From Methylotenera sp. (lineage in GTDB: Bacteria; Pseudomonadota; Gammaproteobacteria; Burkholderiales; Burkholderiaceae_C), in the NCBI GenBank assembly GCA_021738245.1, contig JAIPCJ010000015.1, forward strand, positions 1-44,758: a stretch of 44,758 bases of DNA, in the 5' to 3' direction. Positions 1 through 9,191 of the stretch are shown piece after piece (position 1 is the stretch's first letter; every line of letters starts with the position of its first letter). The notes under the pieces are model-generated. The model did not search any database. It was not told where the DNA came from and worked only from the letters and a program-made list of their open reading frames with translations. The position numbers and the translations under genes are program-made.

Positions 1-970
1 GCTTCGCGCCCGCGCCCGCGGCCGGTGCAGCCGCGGCGGGCTTGGCCGTCGGGCCGTTCGAGGCCATGGCCGTGGGGGCTGCCGGGGCGGGTGGCGACAG
101 CGGCGCCGGCGGCTGCGTGGCGACCCAGGGCGGGCCGCGCTCGCGGGCCAGCGCCTGGGCGTTGTTCAGGGCGAGCTCCTGGGCACTGCCCTTGCAGGCC
201 TTGGCGGTGTCGCGCCACAGGGTTTCGGCCATCTGGCTCTGGGTCTGGCGTTCGGCCAGGGGCAGGGCGGCAGCACCGTTGCGCAGCCGGGTGGAGAACT
301 CGCGCGCCCGCTCGAAGGGCGGCGCGCAGTACTCGGCGTTGTGGCCATCGATCTCGCTCTGTTCGCGCCGCCGCTGGGCGATTTGCTGCTGGCTGCCGCT
401 GCACTGCTCGGCCGCCAGCTCCCACATGCCCTCGGCCTTGCGGTAGAGGCTGGCCGCATCGGCGAAACGGCGCTCGCCGAAGGCGCCCCGGGCCAGCTCC
501 TGCAGCGCGGCGGCATCGCGGTGGGCGGTCTCGCACTGGCTGCCGGCCTGCAGCTTCTCGGCCAGCGCATCGCGGCTCTTCTGGCTGTCGGCCAGGTTGC
601 GTTGCGCGCGTTCGCGGGCCCGGCCTTCACAGGCGGCCAGCGCCGCACCCCACTGGGCGACGGCCTCGTCGTGCAGCTTGACGAGCTCTTGCAAGGGCTG
701 GTTTTGCGATTGCGCGGTGGCCGCGCGCAGGTCGGCTGTCAACGCGCGGCTGCTGAGCTGGGCGCAGCTGGGCGGCGGCGTGGCAGGCGCGGCGGAGGCG
801 GCGGCCTCCGGGGCGGAGGCGGCGTCGGCTGGGGCGCTGGCGGCTGTTTCGGGCGGCGTGGGTGCGGCGGGCTGGGCCCGTGCCAGCGGGGTGGCCAGCG
901 AGCCGGCCAGCATCAGCAGCAGGAGTGGGGGCAGCCACAGGTGGCGCAGGCGGGAGGGGCAGTTGTTCAT
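1..970 (-). CDS. Secreted protein with three Cys/Trp repeats, partial (C-terminus beyond left edge)
   Basis: The frame is open from an ATG at 970 to the left edge, giving at least 323 residues. It starts with a signal peptide: a Leu-rich core at about residues 11-23 and a likely cleavage after Ala-Arg-Ala near residue 33. An Ala/Pro-rich linker follows. The body holds three repeats of about 70-76 residues, each with Cys-x37-Trp-x6-Cys-x-Gly spacing: C69/W107/C114, C146/W183/C190 and C215/W252/C259 (x36 in repeats 2 and 3). The tail from about residue 280 is again Ala/Pro-rich. The paired Cys suggest disulfides in the periplasm or outside the cell; that is inference. The start overlaps the stop of the upstream lipoprotein gene by ATGA, so the two are probably co-translated. 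I do not recognise the family. Confidence 0.8.
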   Translation of the reverse strand, partial: MNNCPSRLRHLWLPPLLLLMLAGSLATPLARAQPAAPTPPETAASAPADAASAPEAAASAAPATPPPSCAQLSSRALTADLRAATAQSQNQPLQELVKLHDEAVAQWGAALAACEGRARERAQRNLADSQKSRDALAEKLQAGSQCETAHRDAAALQELARGAFGERRFADAASLYRKAEGMWELAAEQCSGSQQQIAQRRREQSEIDGHNAEYCAPPFERAREFSTRLRNGAAALPLAERQTQSQMAETLWRDTAKACKGSAQELALNNAQALARERGPPWVATQPPAPLSPPAPAAPTAMASNGPTAKPAAAAPAAGAGAK

Positions 971-2307
971 TTCTTGCGAGCCGTCTCGGCCGGCATGTCG
1001 AGCAGGGCGTCCACCAGGCCACGGGAGAAGCGGCCGGCACCGGGGTCGTCGGGGCTGTCGAAGGAGAAGGTCGATTGAGCGGAGGCCAGCGGCATGGCAC
1101 CGATCTGCGCCAGCAGGGAGTCGGCCCGCAGGCCGCCGAGGATGGCCACCACGTCCGTCTCGAAGCCGCGCGCCGCGGCGACCTTGTTGAGGGCCGCCAG
1201 CCGGTCTGCGTCGAACAGAAAGGCGTTCATCGCCAGCCGGCGCTCGATGAGCTTCTGGTGCAGCGTGAAGCCGGCCAGCGGCGGTGCGCCCAGGGCCGCC
1301 ATGCGCGTGAAGGCCCAGGCGTCGGCACGCTCGAAGGCCGTCGCCGCGATGCGAGACACCCCGGACAGTGCGCCGCGGTTGGCCGCCGCGGCCTGCATCA
1401 CGCCGACCACCTGCTGGCGGCTGATCTGCTGGGCGGCATCGGTCAGGCCCTCGCGGATGCGCTGCACGGCCAGGGCCTTGCCCTGGTCGATGAGTTGCTG
1501 CTTCAGCAGGTCACTGGCCACATTGGCCGCCGCATTCTTCGCCGCGCTGATGGCCGCGTCGGCCGCCACGGCCGCCGCCTTGACACCCGAGGCCAGCGTG
1601 GCCAGGTTGTAGAGCGTGCCCCCGATCTTGAGCGCGTAGTGGTAGGTCTTCATCCGGGCGCCGCCCTCTTCGGAGAGGCCCTGGGTCCAGAGCACCATCC
1701 ACAAGGCCTCGTCGGGCGTGGGCTCGGCCTGCGTCACCTCCAGCGGGTGCAGGCTCAGCAGCCAGTGGTAGTCCTGCAGCTGCGGCGTGTTGGGCGGGGC
1801 CAGCCGCGTGTAGCCCCGGCAGACCTCGAAGGGCGTCACCCGCACGCCCTTGCCGCCCGGCTGACCGACGGTGAAGGGGCGGCCGTTGTCCCGCGCCTCG
1901 GCCAGCCATTCCAGCAGCCGCTCGCCGTCATGGCTGGCCTGACCGGCCACGTGATCGATGCGCGCGCCCAGGGGCAATGGCGAGTCCTCGGTGGCGGCGA
2001 TGATCGTGAGTCGCTCGTCCACCTGCAGCGCGCGGGCCCAGGCCACGCGGTCGTTCTCGCTCCAGCCGGCACTGGTGGCCACCGCGAAGGGCAGCTCCCA
2101 CTGCTTGTCGCATTCCTTGTCCTTCAGCGCGGCGCTGCGTGCGATCGCCGGGCGCAAGAGCCGCTCGCCGGCGCCGTAGGCGCGCATGCCGGCCAGCAGG
2201 GTCTCGTCCACCTGCCGGCCGTCATCCACGGTGAACTTGGGGCCCGAGGCGCAGCCGGTCAGCAGGCACAGGGCCAGGAGGAGGGCGAAATTCAGCAGGC
2301 GTGTCAT
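967..2307 (-). CDS. Lipoprotein resembling a PDZ/M48-type protein without the HExxH zinc motif
   Basis: A 446-residue protein with a lipoprotein signal peptide; the lipobox is LLTGC with Cys19. Residues about 50-150 follow the pattern of PDZ-containing M48 lipoproteins: an alternating hydrophobic stretch, a glycine-containing turn, then a segment ending in VTPFEVCRGY. The part that would correspond to the M48 zinc helix reads DEALWMVLWTQGLS, so the HExxH residues are absent. An Ala-rich helical region follows (about 240-300). I infer a catalytically dead relative of a periplasmic M48 peptidase, or an unrelated structural lipoprotein of similar layout. The next gene begins inside its stop codon (ATGA), so both probably act together at the envelope. 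It is divergent from the dipeptidase gene across about 100 bp. Confidence 0.72.
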   Translation of the reverse strand: MTRLLNFALLLALCLLTGCASGPKFTVDDGRQVDETLLAGMRAYGAGERLLRPAIARSAALKDKECDKQWELPFAVATSAGWSENDRVAWARALQVDERLTIIAATEDSPLPLGARIDHVAGQASHDGERLLEWLAEARDNGRPFTVGQPGGKGVRVTPFEVCRGYTRLAPPNTPQLQDYHWLLSLHPLEVTQAEPTPDEALWMVLWTQGLSEEGGARMKTYHYALKIGGTLYNLATLASGVKAAAVAADAAISAAKNAAANVASDLLKQQLIDQGKALAVQRIREGLTDAAQQISRQQVVGVMQAAAANRGALSGVSRIAATAFERADAWAFTRMAALGAPPLAGFTLHQKLIERRLAMNAFLFDADRLAALNKVAAARGFETDVVAILGGLRADSLLAQIGAMPLASAQSTFSFDSPDDPGAGRFSRGLVDALLDMPAETARKK

Positions 2308-2410
2308 GGTGCGTCGAGCCTACGTGCAGGGTATGACGGCTCACGCCGGTAATTGCCCGGAGCGGCGTCCTAAACTCTTCGGATGCGCCACAAGCGCACA
2401 AGGAGCCGCC

Positions 2411-3886
2411 ATGAATGCACGAGACCCCCACCTGCCCCTGCAAGCCGACGAAGCCACGGCCCTGGGCACCTTTGCCGAGCGCGTCTGGGACGAGGAGATC
2501 GTCCCCGCACTGACCGACTACATCGCCATCCCGGCCAAGAGCCCGATGTTCGACGCCGACTGGGCGGCCAACGGCCACATCGAGAAGGTGCTGACCCAGG
2601 CCGCCGCCTGGGTCGAGGCCAAGAAGGTGGCGGGCCTGAAGCTGGAGGCGGTGCGCATCCCGGGTCGCACGCCGGTGATCTTCTTCGAGGTGCCGTCGAC
2701 CAAGTCCGGCAGCGACGACACCATCGTGCTCTACGGCCACCTCGACAAGCAGCCCGAGTTCAGCGGCTGGCGCAGCGACCTCGGCCCCTGGACGCCCAAG
2801 TACGAGAACGGCCTGCTCTACGGACGTGGCGGCGCTGACGACGGCTATGCGGTGTATGCCTCGCTCACCGCCATCATGGCGCTGGACCAGCAGGGCATCC
2901 CGCGCCCGCGCTGCGTCGGCATCATCGAGACCTGCGAGGAAAGCGGCTCCTACGACCTGCCGGCCTACATCGACATCCTCAAGCCCCGCCTGGGCAATGT
3001 GTCACTCGTCGTCTGCCTGGACTCCGGCGCCGGCAACTACGAGCAGCTGTGGCTCACCACCTCGCTGCGTGGCATGGTGTCGGGCGTGCTGAAGGTGGAG
3101 GTGCTGACCGAAGGCATCCACAGCGGTGACGCCTCGGGCGCGGTGCCGTCGAGCTTCCGCATCCTGCGCCAGGTGCTGGACCGGCTCGAAGACAGCAAGA
3201 CCGGCCGCCTGCTGCCCGAGAGCTTCCACTGCGAGATCCCGGGCGTGCGCCTGGAGCAGGCCCGCGCCACCGCGGCCATCCTGAAGGAAGAGGTCTACAA
3301 GCGCATGCCCTGGGCCTGCGGCGCCGACGGCGGCCCGGTGCTGCCGGTCACGAGCGACCCGGTCGAGGTGCTGCTCAACCGCACCTGGCGGCCGACGCTG
3401 TCGGTGGTGGGCGCCGATGGTTTCCCGGAGCTCAAGAACGCCGGCAATGTGCTGCGCCCCTACACCGCCTTCAAGCTCAGCCTGCGCCTGCCGCCGCTGA
3501 TCGACGGCAACGAGGCCGCGCTCAAGCTCAAGGCCCTGCTGGAGGACAACGCGCCCTACAACGCCAAGGTCACCTTCACGCCCGATGGCCGGGCCGGGGC
3601 CTTCGGTGCGACGGGCTGGAACACGCCGGACCTCTCGCCCTGGCTCAGCCAGGCGCTGAACGACGCCAGCCAGACGCATTTCGGCGCGCCGGTGGGCTAC
3701 ATCGGCCAGGGCGGCACCATCCCGCTGATGAGCATGCTGCAAAAGGGCTTCCCGAAGGCGCAGATGATGGTCTGCGGCGTGCTGGGCCCCAAGAGCAATG
3801 CCCACGGGCCGAATGAGTTCCTGCATGTGCCCTACGGCAAGCGGCTGACGGCTGCGGTGGCCCAGGTCATGGCCGCCCACCCCTGA
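2411..3886 (+). CDS. M20 family dipeptidase / metallopeptidase
   Basis: A 491-residue zinc-dependent exopeptidase of the M20 family, probably a cytoplasmic dipeptidase. Metal-site motifs are visible: LYGHLD with H110 and D112, GRGGADDG with D143/D144, the general-base pair E176/E177 in ETCEESGS, D204 in CLDSG, and a C-terminal HGPNEF histidine. The dimerisation insert lies at about residues 220-380. The ATG at 2411 was chosen because AGGAG sits just upstream (2401-2405); the frame stays open further upstream but lacks a better start. No signal peptide is seen. The LysR gene follows after 13 nt, so the two may be one transcript. Substrate specificity cannot be read from the sequence. Confidence 0.93.
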   Translation: MNARDPHLPLQADEATALGTFAERVWDEEIVPALTDYIAIPAKSPMFDADWAANGHIEKVLTQAAAWVEAKKVAGLKLEAVRIPGRTPVIFFEVPSTKSGSDDTIVLYGHLDKQPEFSGWRSDLGPWTPKYENGLLYGRGGADDGYAVYASLTAIMALDQQGIPRPRCVGIIETCEESGSYDLPAYIDILKPRLGNVSLVVCLDSGAGNYEQLWLTTSLRGMVSGVLKVEVLTEGIHSGDASGAVPSSFRILRQVLDRLEDSKTGRLLPESFHCEIPGVRLEQARATAAILKEEVYKRMPWACGADGGPVLPVTSDPVEVLLNRTWRPTLSVVGADGFPELKNAGNVLRPYTAFKLSLRLPPLIDGNEAALKLKALLEDNAPYNAKVTFTPDGRAGAFGATGWNTPDLSPWLSQALNDASQTHFGAPVGYIGQGGTIPLMSMLQKGFPKAQMMVCGVLGPKSNAHGPNEFLHVPYGKRLTAAVAQVMAAHP

Positions 3887-3899
3887 GCGACGAGGCCGG

Positions 3900-4847
3900 A
3901 TGGACCAGCTCCGCGCGATCAAGGTTTTCGTCCGCGTCATCGACGAGGGCAGCTTCGCCGGGGCGGCCCGGGCGCTGGACCTGGCGCCGGCCGTGGTCAC
4001 GCGGCTGGTGGCCGAGCTGGAGGAGCATCTCGGCGCCCGGCTGCTCAACCGCACGACGCGGCGCTTGTCGCTGACCGAAATCGGCGACGCCTACCTGGAG
4101 CGGGCGCGTCGCATCCTGGCCGACGTCGATGAAGCCGCCGCGCTGGCGGCCTCAGCCACCCAGGAGGTGCGCGGCCTCCTGCGGGTGCTGTGCCCGCCGG
4201 CGATTGCCGTGCACCAGCTCGCCAAGCACCTGCCCAAGTTCCACCGCGACTACCCGGCGGTGACGCTGGAGATCACGTCACCCGGCCCGGTCAGCACGGT
4301 GGATGACGGCTACGACCTGACCATCTTCCTGACCCGCGAGGTGCCCGACGGCGACTTCATCGCCCGGCTGCTGGCGCGCAGCGAGTTCATCATGTGTGCC
4401 TCGCCCGAGTACCTGGACCGGCGAGGCAGGCCGGAACATCCGCGCGACCTCAAGCAGCACGATGCCCTGCTGCCGCCCACCGCGGCCCTCGCCCGCGGCC
4501 TCACGCTGCAAAGCGGCGACGGCAGCGAGGAGATCACCCTGCCCATCGTGCCCTCGCGGGCCGCCCTGGCCACGACGCACATGGACACCAACTACGCCGC
4601 CGCCCTGCACGGCCTGGGCGTGGCGGGGCTGCCGAGCTTCATCGTGGAAGACGCGCTGCTGGAGCAGGCGCTGGAGCGGGTCATGCCGCAATGGCGGCTC
4701 TTCGGCACGACGATCTGGGCCGGCATGCCGACGCGCAAATACGTGCCGGCGCGCACCCGCGCCTTCCTGGACTTCCTGCTGGAAGTCTTCGGCGGCGAAG
4801 ACAAGGACCCCTGGCTGGTGGCGGCCGGCTGCGCGACGCGCGCCTGA
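3900..4847 (+). CDS. LysR-family transcriptional regulator
   Basis: A 315-residue regulator. The winged helix-turn-helix lies at residues 1-60, with the LysR pattern FVRVIDEGSFAGAARAL followed by a recognition helix and LLNRTTRRLSLT. A linker helix and a periplasmic-binding-like effector domain cover about 90-300. It belongs to the subgroup that begins MDQLRAIKVFVRV and usually controls a neighbouring gene. It lies 13 nt downstream of the M20 peptidase gene in the same direction, so control of that gene or autoregulation is possible. It converges with the next gene at a gap of 9 bp. The inducer is unknown. Confidence 0.93.
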   Translation: MDQLRAIKVFVRVIDEGSFAGAARALDLAPAVVTRLVAELEEHLGARLLNRTTRRLSLTEIGDAYLERARRILADVDEAAALAASATQEVRGLLRVLCPPAIAVHQLAKHLPKFHRDYPAVTLEITSPGPVSTVDDGYDLTIFLTREVPDGDFIARLLARSEFIMCASPEYLDRRGRPEHPRDLKQHDALLPPTAALARGLTLQSGDGSEEITLPIVPSRAALATTHMDTNYAAALHGLGVAGLPSFIVEDALLEQALERVMPQWRLFGTTIWAGMPTRKYVPARTRAFLDFLLEVFGGEDKDPWLVAAGCATRA

Positions 4848-4856
4848 GCCGGCGGG

Positions 4857-5408
4857 TCACTTCAGCGTGAAGCCGAGTTCAAAGAACTCGGGGTGGCGCG
4901 CCTCCATGGCCCGCTTCAGCGGCGACAGCGCCACATATCGCGAGGCCGTCTTGACGATGTAGGCCAGCAGCCGGCGCTCCTCGGCGTGGCCTTGGCCCAA
5001 CAGCACGAGGTGGTGGCGCAGCGCGCTCCATTCCAGCCGGCGCCAGTACTCGCCGAAGTCAGTCGCCAGGTCTTCATCCAGCTGGCCTGCCGCGCGGCAG
5101 GCCTCCCAGTGGCGCACAGCCCAGTCGATCTCCTGGGCTTCGTCCCAGGCCAGCGCGGCGGGGCGCAGCAGCGCGGCGATGCCGTCGGTGGCCGCGCCCT
5201 GCGGGGCGTCGTCGATCAGACGTTGCAGCACGGCGTCGAGGCCGCCGTCGGCAATGCGTGCCAGGCCGGCACGCAGCGCCTCGGGCTGTGGCGGCACCGG
5301 CACGGGGGGCTGCTGGCGCAGTTCGGCGCAGGCGGCGCGCATGAGCGGATCGGCGTCGGCGGGCTGGGCGAGGAGGGCGGCGAGAAGATCGGAAGTCGGC
5401 AAGGTCAT
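4857..5408 (-). CDS. C-terminal AmgK-like (COG3178 phosphotransferase) remnant
   Basis: A 183-residue protein read from the ATG at 5408. In Burkholderiales and pseudomonads the gene divergent from lptD is commonly amgK, an anomeric sugar kinase of about 340 residues. The last 90 residues here match the pattern of its C-terminal helical part: a WAVRHWEA helix, DFGEYWRRLEW, a paired-His helix ending in LVLLGQ, then LLAYIVKTASRYVALSPL. The first 90 residues show no ATP-binding lobe, no HRD-type catalytic loop and no DFQD metal motif, so kinase activity is unlikely. The short length and intact frame suggest a deletion derivative kept as a small gene, or a pseudogene. The assignment rests on position and C-terminal pattern only. 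Confidence 0.55.
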   Translation of the reverse strand: MTLPTSDLLAALLAQPADADPLMRAACAELRQQPPVPVPPQPEALRAGLARIADGGLDAVLQRLIDDAPQGAATDGIAALLRPAALAWDEAQEIDWAVRHWEACRAAGQLDEDLATDFGEYWRRLEWSALRHHLVLLGQGHAEERRLLAYIVKTASRYVALSPLKRAMEARHPEFFELGFTLK

Positions 5409-5480
5409 GGCAGCAGGAGCCCTCGTGGATAATGAAATTCTAAGAACCGCCGGCCCCGGCATCCTCACCGACTCCGAGCC
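5409..5480. promoter_or_regulatory. Divergent promoter region upstream of lptD
   Basis: A 72-bp spacer between divergent genes is locally AT-rich in an otherwise GC-rich sequence. GATAAT at 5428-5433 fits a -10 box for lptD. On the other strand TAGAAT (5442-5437) fits a -10 box for the AmgK-like gene. I see no good -35 box for either, so this is a tentative call. Confidence 0.35.
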
Positions 5481-7877
5481 TTGTCCCTGCCCGTGCCGCG
5501 CTCGTTCCACCTTCCCCGCCCTGCTCCCCTGACCACGCTGATCGCTCTGGCGCTGTGCGCCTGGGAAGCGTCAGCCCAGCAAGCGCCCGCCGAAGCCCCC
5601 GAGGCCAGCCTGCCGCTGCGCAACAGCCGCGTGCTGGGGGCACCGGCCAAGTCGGGCGCCGCCGAGCCGGCCCTGGTCATCTCCGCCACCAAGCTGTCGG
5701 CGCAGATGGACCAGCAGGCCGAAGGCAGCGACGGCGTCGAACTGCGCTACGGCGAGCTGCTGCTCAACACCGACAAGCTCACCTACCGCGTCGTGGACGA
5801 CTTCGCCCGCGCCGAGGGCAACGTGCGCATCAACCACAACGGCAACGTCTTCACCGGCCCGTTGCTGCAGATGTACGTGAGCCGCTTCGAAGGCGAGTTC
5901 CTGACGCCCAGCTTCTTCCTGGCTGCCACCGGCGGCGCCGGCACGGCCAAGGTGGTGCGCTTCCAGGACAGCGAGCACATCAGCGCGGTGGACGGCAACT
6001 ACAGCAGCTGCCCCGCCGTGGAGGGCCAGGAGCCGGCCTGGCAGGTCACGGCCCGCCAGCTGCGCCTGGACCTGGCCGCCAACGAGGGCCAGGCGGACGG
6101 CGCCGTGCTGCGCTTCCTGGGCGTGCCCATCCTGGCTGCGCCGTCGATGAGCTTCCCGCTGAGTTCGGCCCGCAAGTCGGGGTGGCTGCCGCCCAATATC
6201 TTCCTGGACAGCCGCAGCGGCCTGGAAACCGGCGTGCCCTACTACTGGAACATCGCGCCGCAGCGGGACGCCACCTTCACGCCTTTCGTGATGACCAAGC
6301 GCGGCCTGGGCCTGGACAGCGAGTTCCGCTACCTGGAGCCCGACCACGCCGGTCGCATCAATGTCGACCTGCTGCCGGGCGACCGGGTGTTCGGCCGCTC
6401 GCGCTGGAGCCTGAAGTTCAACAACGACGGCAAGGTGTTCGGTGACTGGCGCTACCGCCTGAAGAGCGAGCGCGTGTCCGATGACGACTACTGGAAGGAC
6501 ATGTCGCGCCGCGTCGAGAGCCAGACGCCGCGGCTGCTGGCCACCGACTTCACGCTGAACCGCCAGCGCGAGCTGTCCTGGGGCGTCATCGACACCTACG
6601 CCCGCGTGCAGCGCTGGCAGACCCTGCAGGGCACCGACGCGCTGTCGCAGTTCGATTCGCCCTACCAGCGCAGCCCGCAGATCGGTGCGCGCGTGACCAC
6701 GGCCGCCGACGAGGCCGTGCTGGACAGCTTCCGTCCCTGGGGCCGCAAGGCGCGGCTGGAGGGCGGCCTGGAGCTCGAATACAACCGCTTCGATCTGCCC
6801 AGCTCGGCGCTGGCAGCGCAGGCGCGCGGCGGCCAGCGGGTCCATGCCCTGGGCCACGTGGCGGCGCCGTTGGGTGGCGAGGCGTGGTGGTTCATTCCGC
6901 GGGCGTCGTTCAATGCGGCGGCCTACGACCTGGACCAGCCGCAGGCCGATGGCCGCCGCCGCATGAGCCGCGTCATCCCGACGCTGAGCATCGACCACGG
7001 CTGGGTCTTCGAGCGCGATACCCGACTGTTCGGCCGCGACGTGCGCCAGAGCCTGGAGCCGCGGCTGCTCTACGTGAACACGCCCTTCCGCGACCAGGCC
7101 AAACTGCCCAATTTCGATTCGGCGGCCAAGGACTTCAATTTCGATTCGATCTACACCGACAACCCCTTCTCGGGCGTGGACCGGGTGTCGGACCTGCATG
7201 CCCTCAGCGTGGGCGCCACCAGCCGCTGGGTCAGCGCTGCGCAGGGCGAGGAGATCCTGCGCCTGGGCGCGGTGCAGCGCTTCCTGTTCCGCGACCAGCG
7301 CATCACGCCCGACGGCCAGCCGGTCACCCAGCGCTTCTCCGACCTGCTGCTGGCCGCGGCTGCCCACCTGGATGAACGCTGGTGGGCCGACGGCACGCTG
7401 GAGTTCAACCCCGAGACCAACCGCTCGGTGCGCTCCGTCATGCGCGCCCGCTATTCCCCCGGCCCCTTCCGGACCATGAGCGTGGCCTACCGCTTTGCGC
7501 GTGCGCAGAGCGAGCAGGTGGAGCTCGCCTGGCAGTGGCCGATCTACGGCACGCCGGTCACCTCGCGCGGCGCCAACAGCAATTCCTGCGGCGGCGCCTG
7601 GTACAGCGCGGGTCGCGTGCAGTACTCGCTGCGCGACAAGCGCCTGACCGACTCCGTGCTCGGCTTCGAGTACGACGCCGGCTGCTGGGTCATGCGCTGG
7701 GGCGTGGAGCGGCTGTCCACCGGTCGTGCCGAAACCAAGACCCAGCTGATGTTCCAGCTGGAGCTGGTCGGCCTGTCACAGGTGGGTTCAAACGCCCTCA
7801 AGGTCTTGAAGGACAATGTGCCCGGTTACCGCAGGCTGAGCTCCGACCGCTCACCGAGTTCAGATTTCCAACCATGA
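5481..7877 (+). CDS. lptD: LPS-assembly outer membrane protein LptD
   Basis: A 798-residue outer-membrane translocon that inserts lipopolysaccharide into the outer leaflet together with LptE (encoded at 19882-20367). A signal peptide ends near Ala-Ser-Ala at about residue 32. An OstA/LptA-like jellyroll domain covers about 65-200. The rest is the large beta-barrel, with alternating residues and many aromatic girdle positions. Cys177, Cys703 and Cys735 are candidates for the inter-domain disulfides that are essential in this family. The start is a TTG at 5481; a GTG at 5493 is an alternative. The stop overlaps the surA start (ATGATG at 7874), so the two are translationally coupled. Confidence 0.95.
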   Translation: MSLPVPRSFHLPRPAPLTTLIALALCAWEASAQQAPAEAPEASLPLRNSRVLGAPAKSGAAEPALVISATKLSAQMDQQAEGSDGVELRYGELLLNTDKLTYRVVDDFARAEGNVRINHNGNVFTGPLLQMYVSRFEGEFLTPSFFLAATGGAGTAKVVRFQDSEHISAVDGNYSSCPAVEGQEPAWQVTARQLRLDLAANEGQADGAVLRFLGVPILAAPSMSFPLSSARKSGWLPPNIFLDSRSGLETGVPYYWNIAPQRDATFTPFVMTKRGLGLDSEFRYLEPDHAGRINVDLLPGDRVFGRSRWSLKFNNDGKVFGDWRYRLKSERVSDDDYWKDMSRRVESQTPRLLATDFTLNRQRELSWGVIDTYARVQRWQTLQGTDALSQFDSPYQRSPQIGARVTTAADEAVLDSFRPWGRKARLEGGLELEYNRFDLPSSALAAQARGGQRVHALGHVAAPLGGEAWWFIPRASFNAAAYDLDQPQADGRRRMSRVIPTLSIDHGWVFERDTRLFGRDVRQSLEPRLLYVNTPFRDQAKLPNFDSAAKDFNFDSIYTDNPFSGVDRVSDLHALSVGATSRWVSAAQGEEILRLGAVQRFLFRDQRITPDGQPVTQRFSDLLLAAAAHLDERWWADGTLEFNPETNRSVRSVMRARYSPGPFRTMSVAYRFARAQSEQVELAWQWPIYGTPVTSRGANSNSCGGAWYSAGRVQYSLRDKRLTDSVLGFEYDAGCWVMRWGVERLSTGRAETKTQLMFQLELVGLSQVGSNALKVLKDNVPGYRRLSSDRSPSSDFQP

Positions 7878-9172
7878 TGCTTCGTCTCGCTCCCCTCGTG
7901 CTCGCCCTGGTCGCTTTCCAGGCGTCAGCACAAAAGACCAACCTGCAGCCGGGGGACTACATCGCCGCGGTCGTCAACCAGGACGTCGTCGCGGCCAGCG
8001 AGGTGGTGCAGCGCACGGAGCGCCTGCGCCAGGAGGCCCGCCAGCGCGGCGAGGTGATGCCCGAGACGGCCGGCCTGCGCAAGCAGGCGCTGGAGGCGCT
8101 CATCGAAGACCGCGTGCTGGTCACCTACGCCCGCGAGAACGGCTCGCGGGTGGACGAAGCCGAGCTCGACCGCGTGGTGGCCAACGTGGCCGCGCAAAAC
8201 AAGCTGACCATGGAGCAGCTGCGCGAACGGCTCAAGCAGGACGGCACCGACTACAAGAGCTTCCGCGAGAACCTGCGCGACCAGATGATGACCGAGCGCG
8301 TGCGTGAGCGCGAGGTGCAGGGGCGCATCAAGGTGTCGGACGCCGAGATCGACGCCTATCTCGACAAGAAGCGCGCCGACCTGGACAGCGGCGGCATGAT
8401 CAACCTCGCCCAGGTGCTGGTGCCGGTGCCCGAGGGCGCGCCCGAGAGCGTCGTGGCTGAGCGCCGAGCACGTATCGAGGCGGCGATGGCCCGCATCAAG
8501 GCCGGTGAAGACTTCGCCAAGGTGGCCCGTGAGGTGTCCGAGGACGGCAACAAGGCCCGCGGCGGCGAGATCGGCCTGCGCCCGGCGGACAAGCTGCCGG
8601 ACATCTTCGTCACGGCCGTCAAGGGCCTGAAGAGCGGCGAGGTGGCGCCCGAGCTGCTGCGCAGCGGGGCGGGCTTTCACATCCTGAAGGTGGTGGAGCG
8701 CCAGGGCGGCTCATCGCTCACCCAGAGCGTGCAGACGCATGCGCGCCACATCCTGCTGCGCCCCTCGGCCCAGCTGACCGCCGAAGTCGCCGCGCGCCGG
8801 CTGGCCGAGTACAAGCGCCAGATCGAAAGCGGCCAGGCCAAGTTCGAGGACATCGCCAAGGCCTACTCCGAAGACGGCAGCGCACCGGAAGGCGGCGACC
8901 TGGGCTGGATGGGCGCGGGCGGCTTCGTGCCCGAGTTCGAGGAAGCCATGAACGCGCTGCCGCTGCAAGGCATCTCGGGCCCGGTGGTGTCGCGCTTCGG
9001 CGTGCACCTGATCCAGGTGCTGGAGCGCCGCACGGTCGAGGTCGAGATGAAGCAGCTGCGCGAGCAGGCCCGTGCGGCCCTGCGCGAGCAGAAGTACGAC
9101 GAGGCTTACCAGGAGTGGGTCAAGGACCTGCGCAACAAGGCCTTCGTCGAGGTCCGCGAATGGCAGGACTGA
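7874..9172 (+). CDS. surA: Periplasmic chaperone / peptidyl-prolyl isomerase SurA
   Basis: A 432-residue periplasmic chaperone that escorts outer-membrane proteins, LptD included, to the Bam complex. A short signal peptide ends after FQASA (about residue 18). The N-terminal SurA domain covers about 25-165. Two parvulin domains follow: the first around 175-280, the second at about 290-390 with [10 protein letters not shown] and [20 protein letters not shown]-terminal helix completes the chaperone core. The ATG at 7874 overlaps the lptD stop by ATGA; ATG at 7877 is equally possible. The gene order lptD-surA-rsmA lacks pdxA, which often sits between surA and rsmA. Confidence 0.95.
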   Translation: MMLRLAPLVLALVAFQASAQKTNLQPGDYIAAVVNQDVVAASEVVQRTERLRQEARQRGEVMPETAGLRKQALEALIEDRVLVTYARENGSRVDEAELDRVVANVAAQNKLTMEQLRERLKQDGTDYKSFRENLRDQMMTERVREREVQGRIKVSDAEIDAYLDKKRADLDSGGMINLAQVLVPVPEGAPESVVAERRARIEAAMARIKAGEDFAKVAREVSEDGNKARGGEIGLRPADKLPDIFVTAVKGLKSGEVAPELLRSGAGFHILKVVERQGGSSLTQSVQTHARHILLRPSAQLTAEVAARRLAEYKRQIESGQAKFEDIAKAYSEDGSAPEGGDLGWMGAGGFVPEFEEAMNALPLQGISGPVVSRFGVHLIQVLERRTVEVEMKQLREQARAALREQKYDEAYQEWVKDLRNKAFVEVREWQD

Positions 9173-9191
9173 CCGGTCGCTGCGGACGCGC

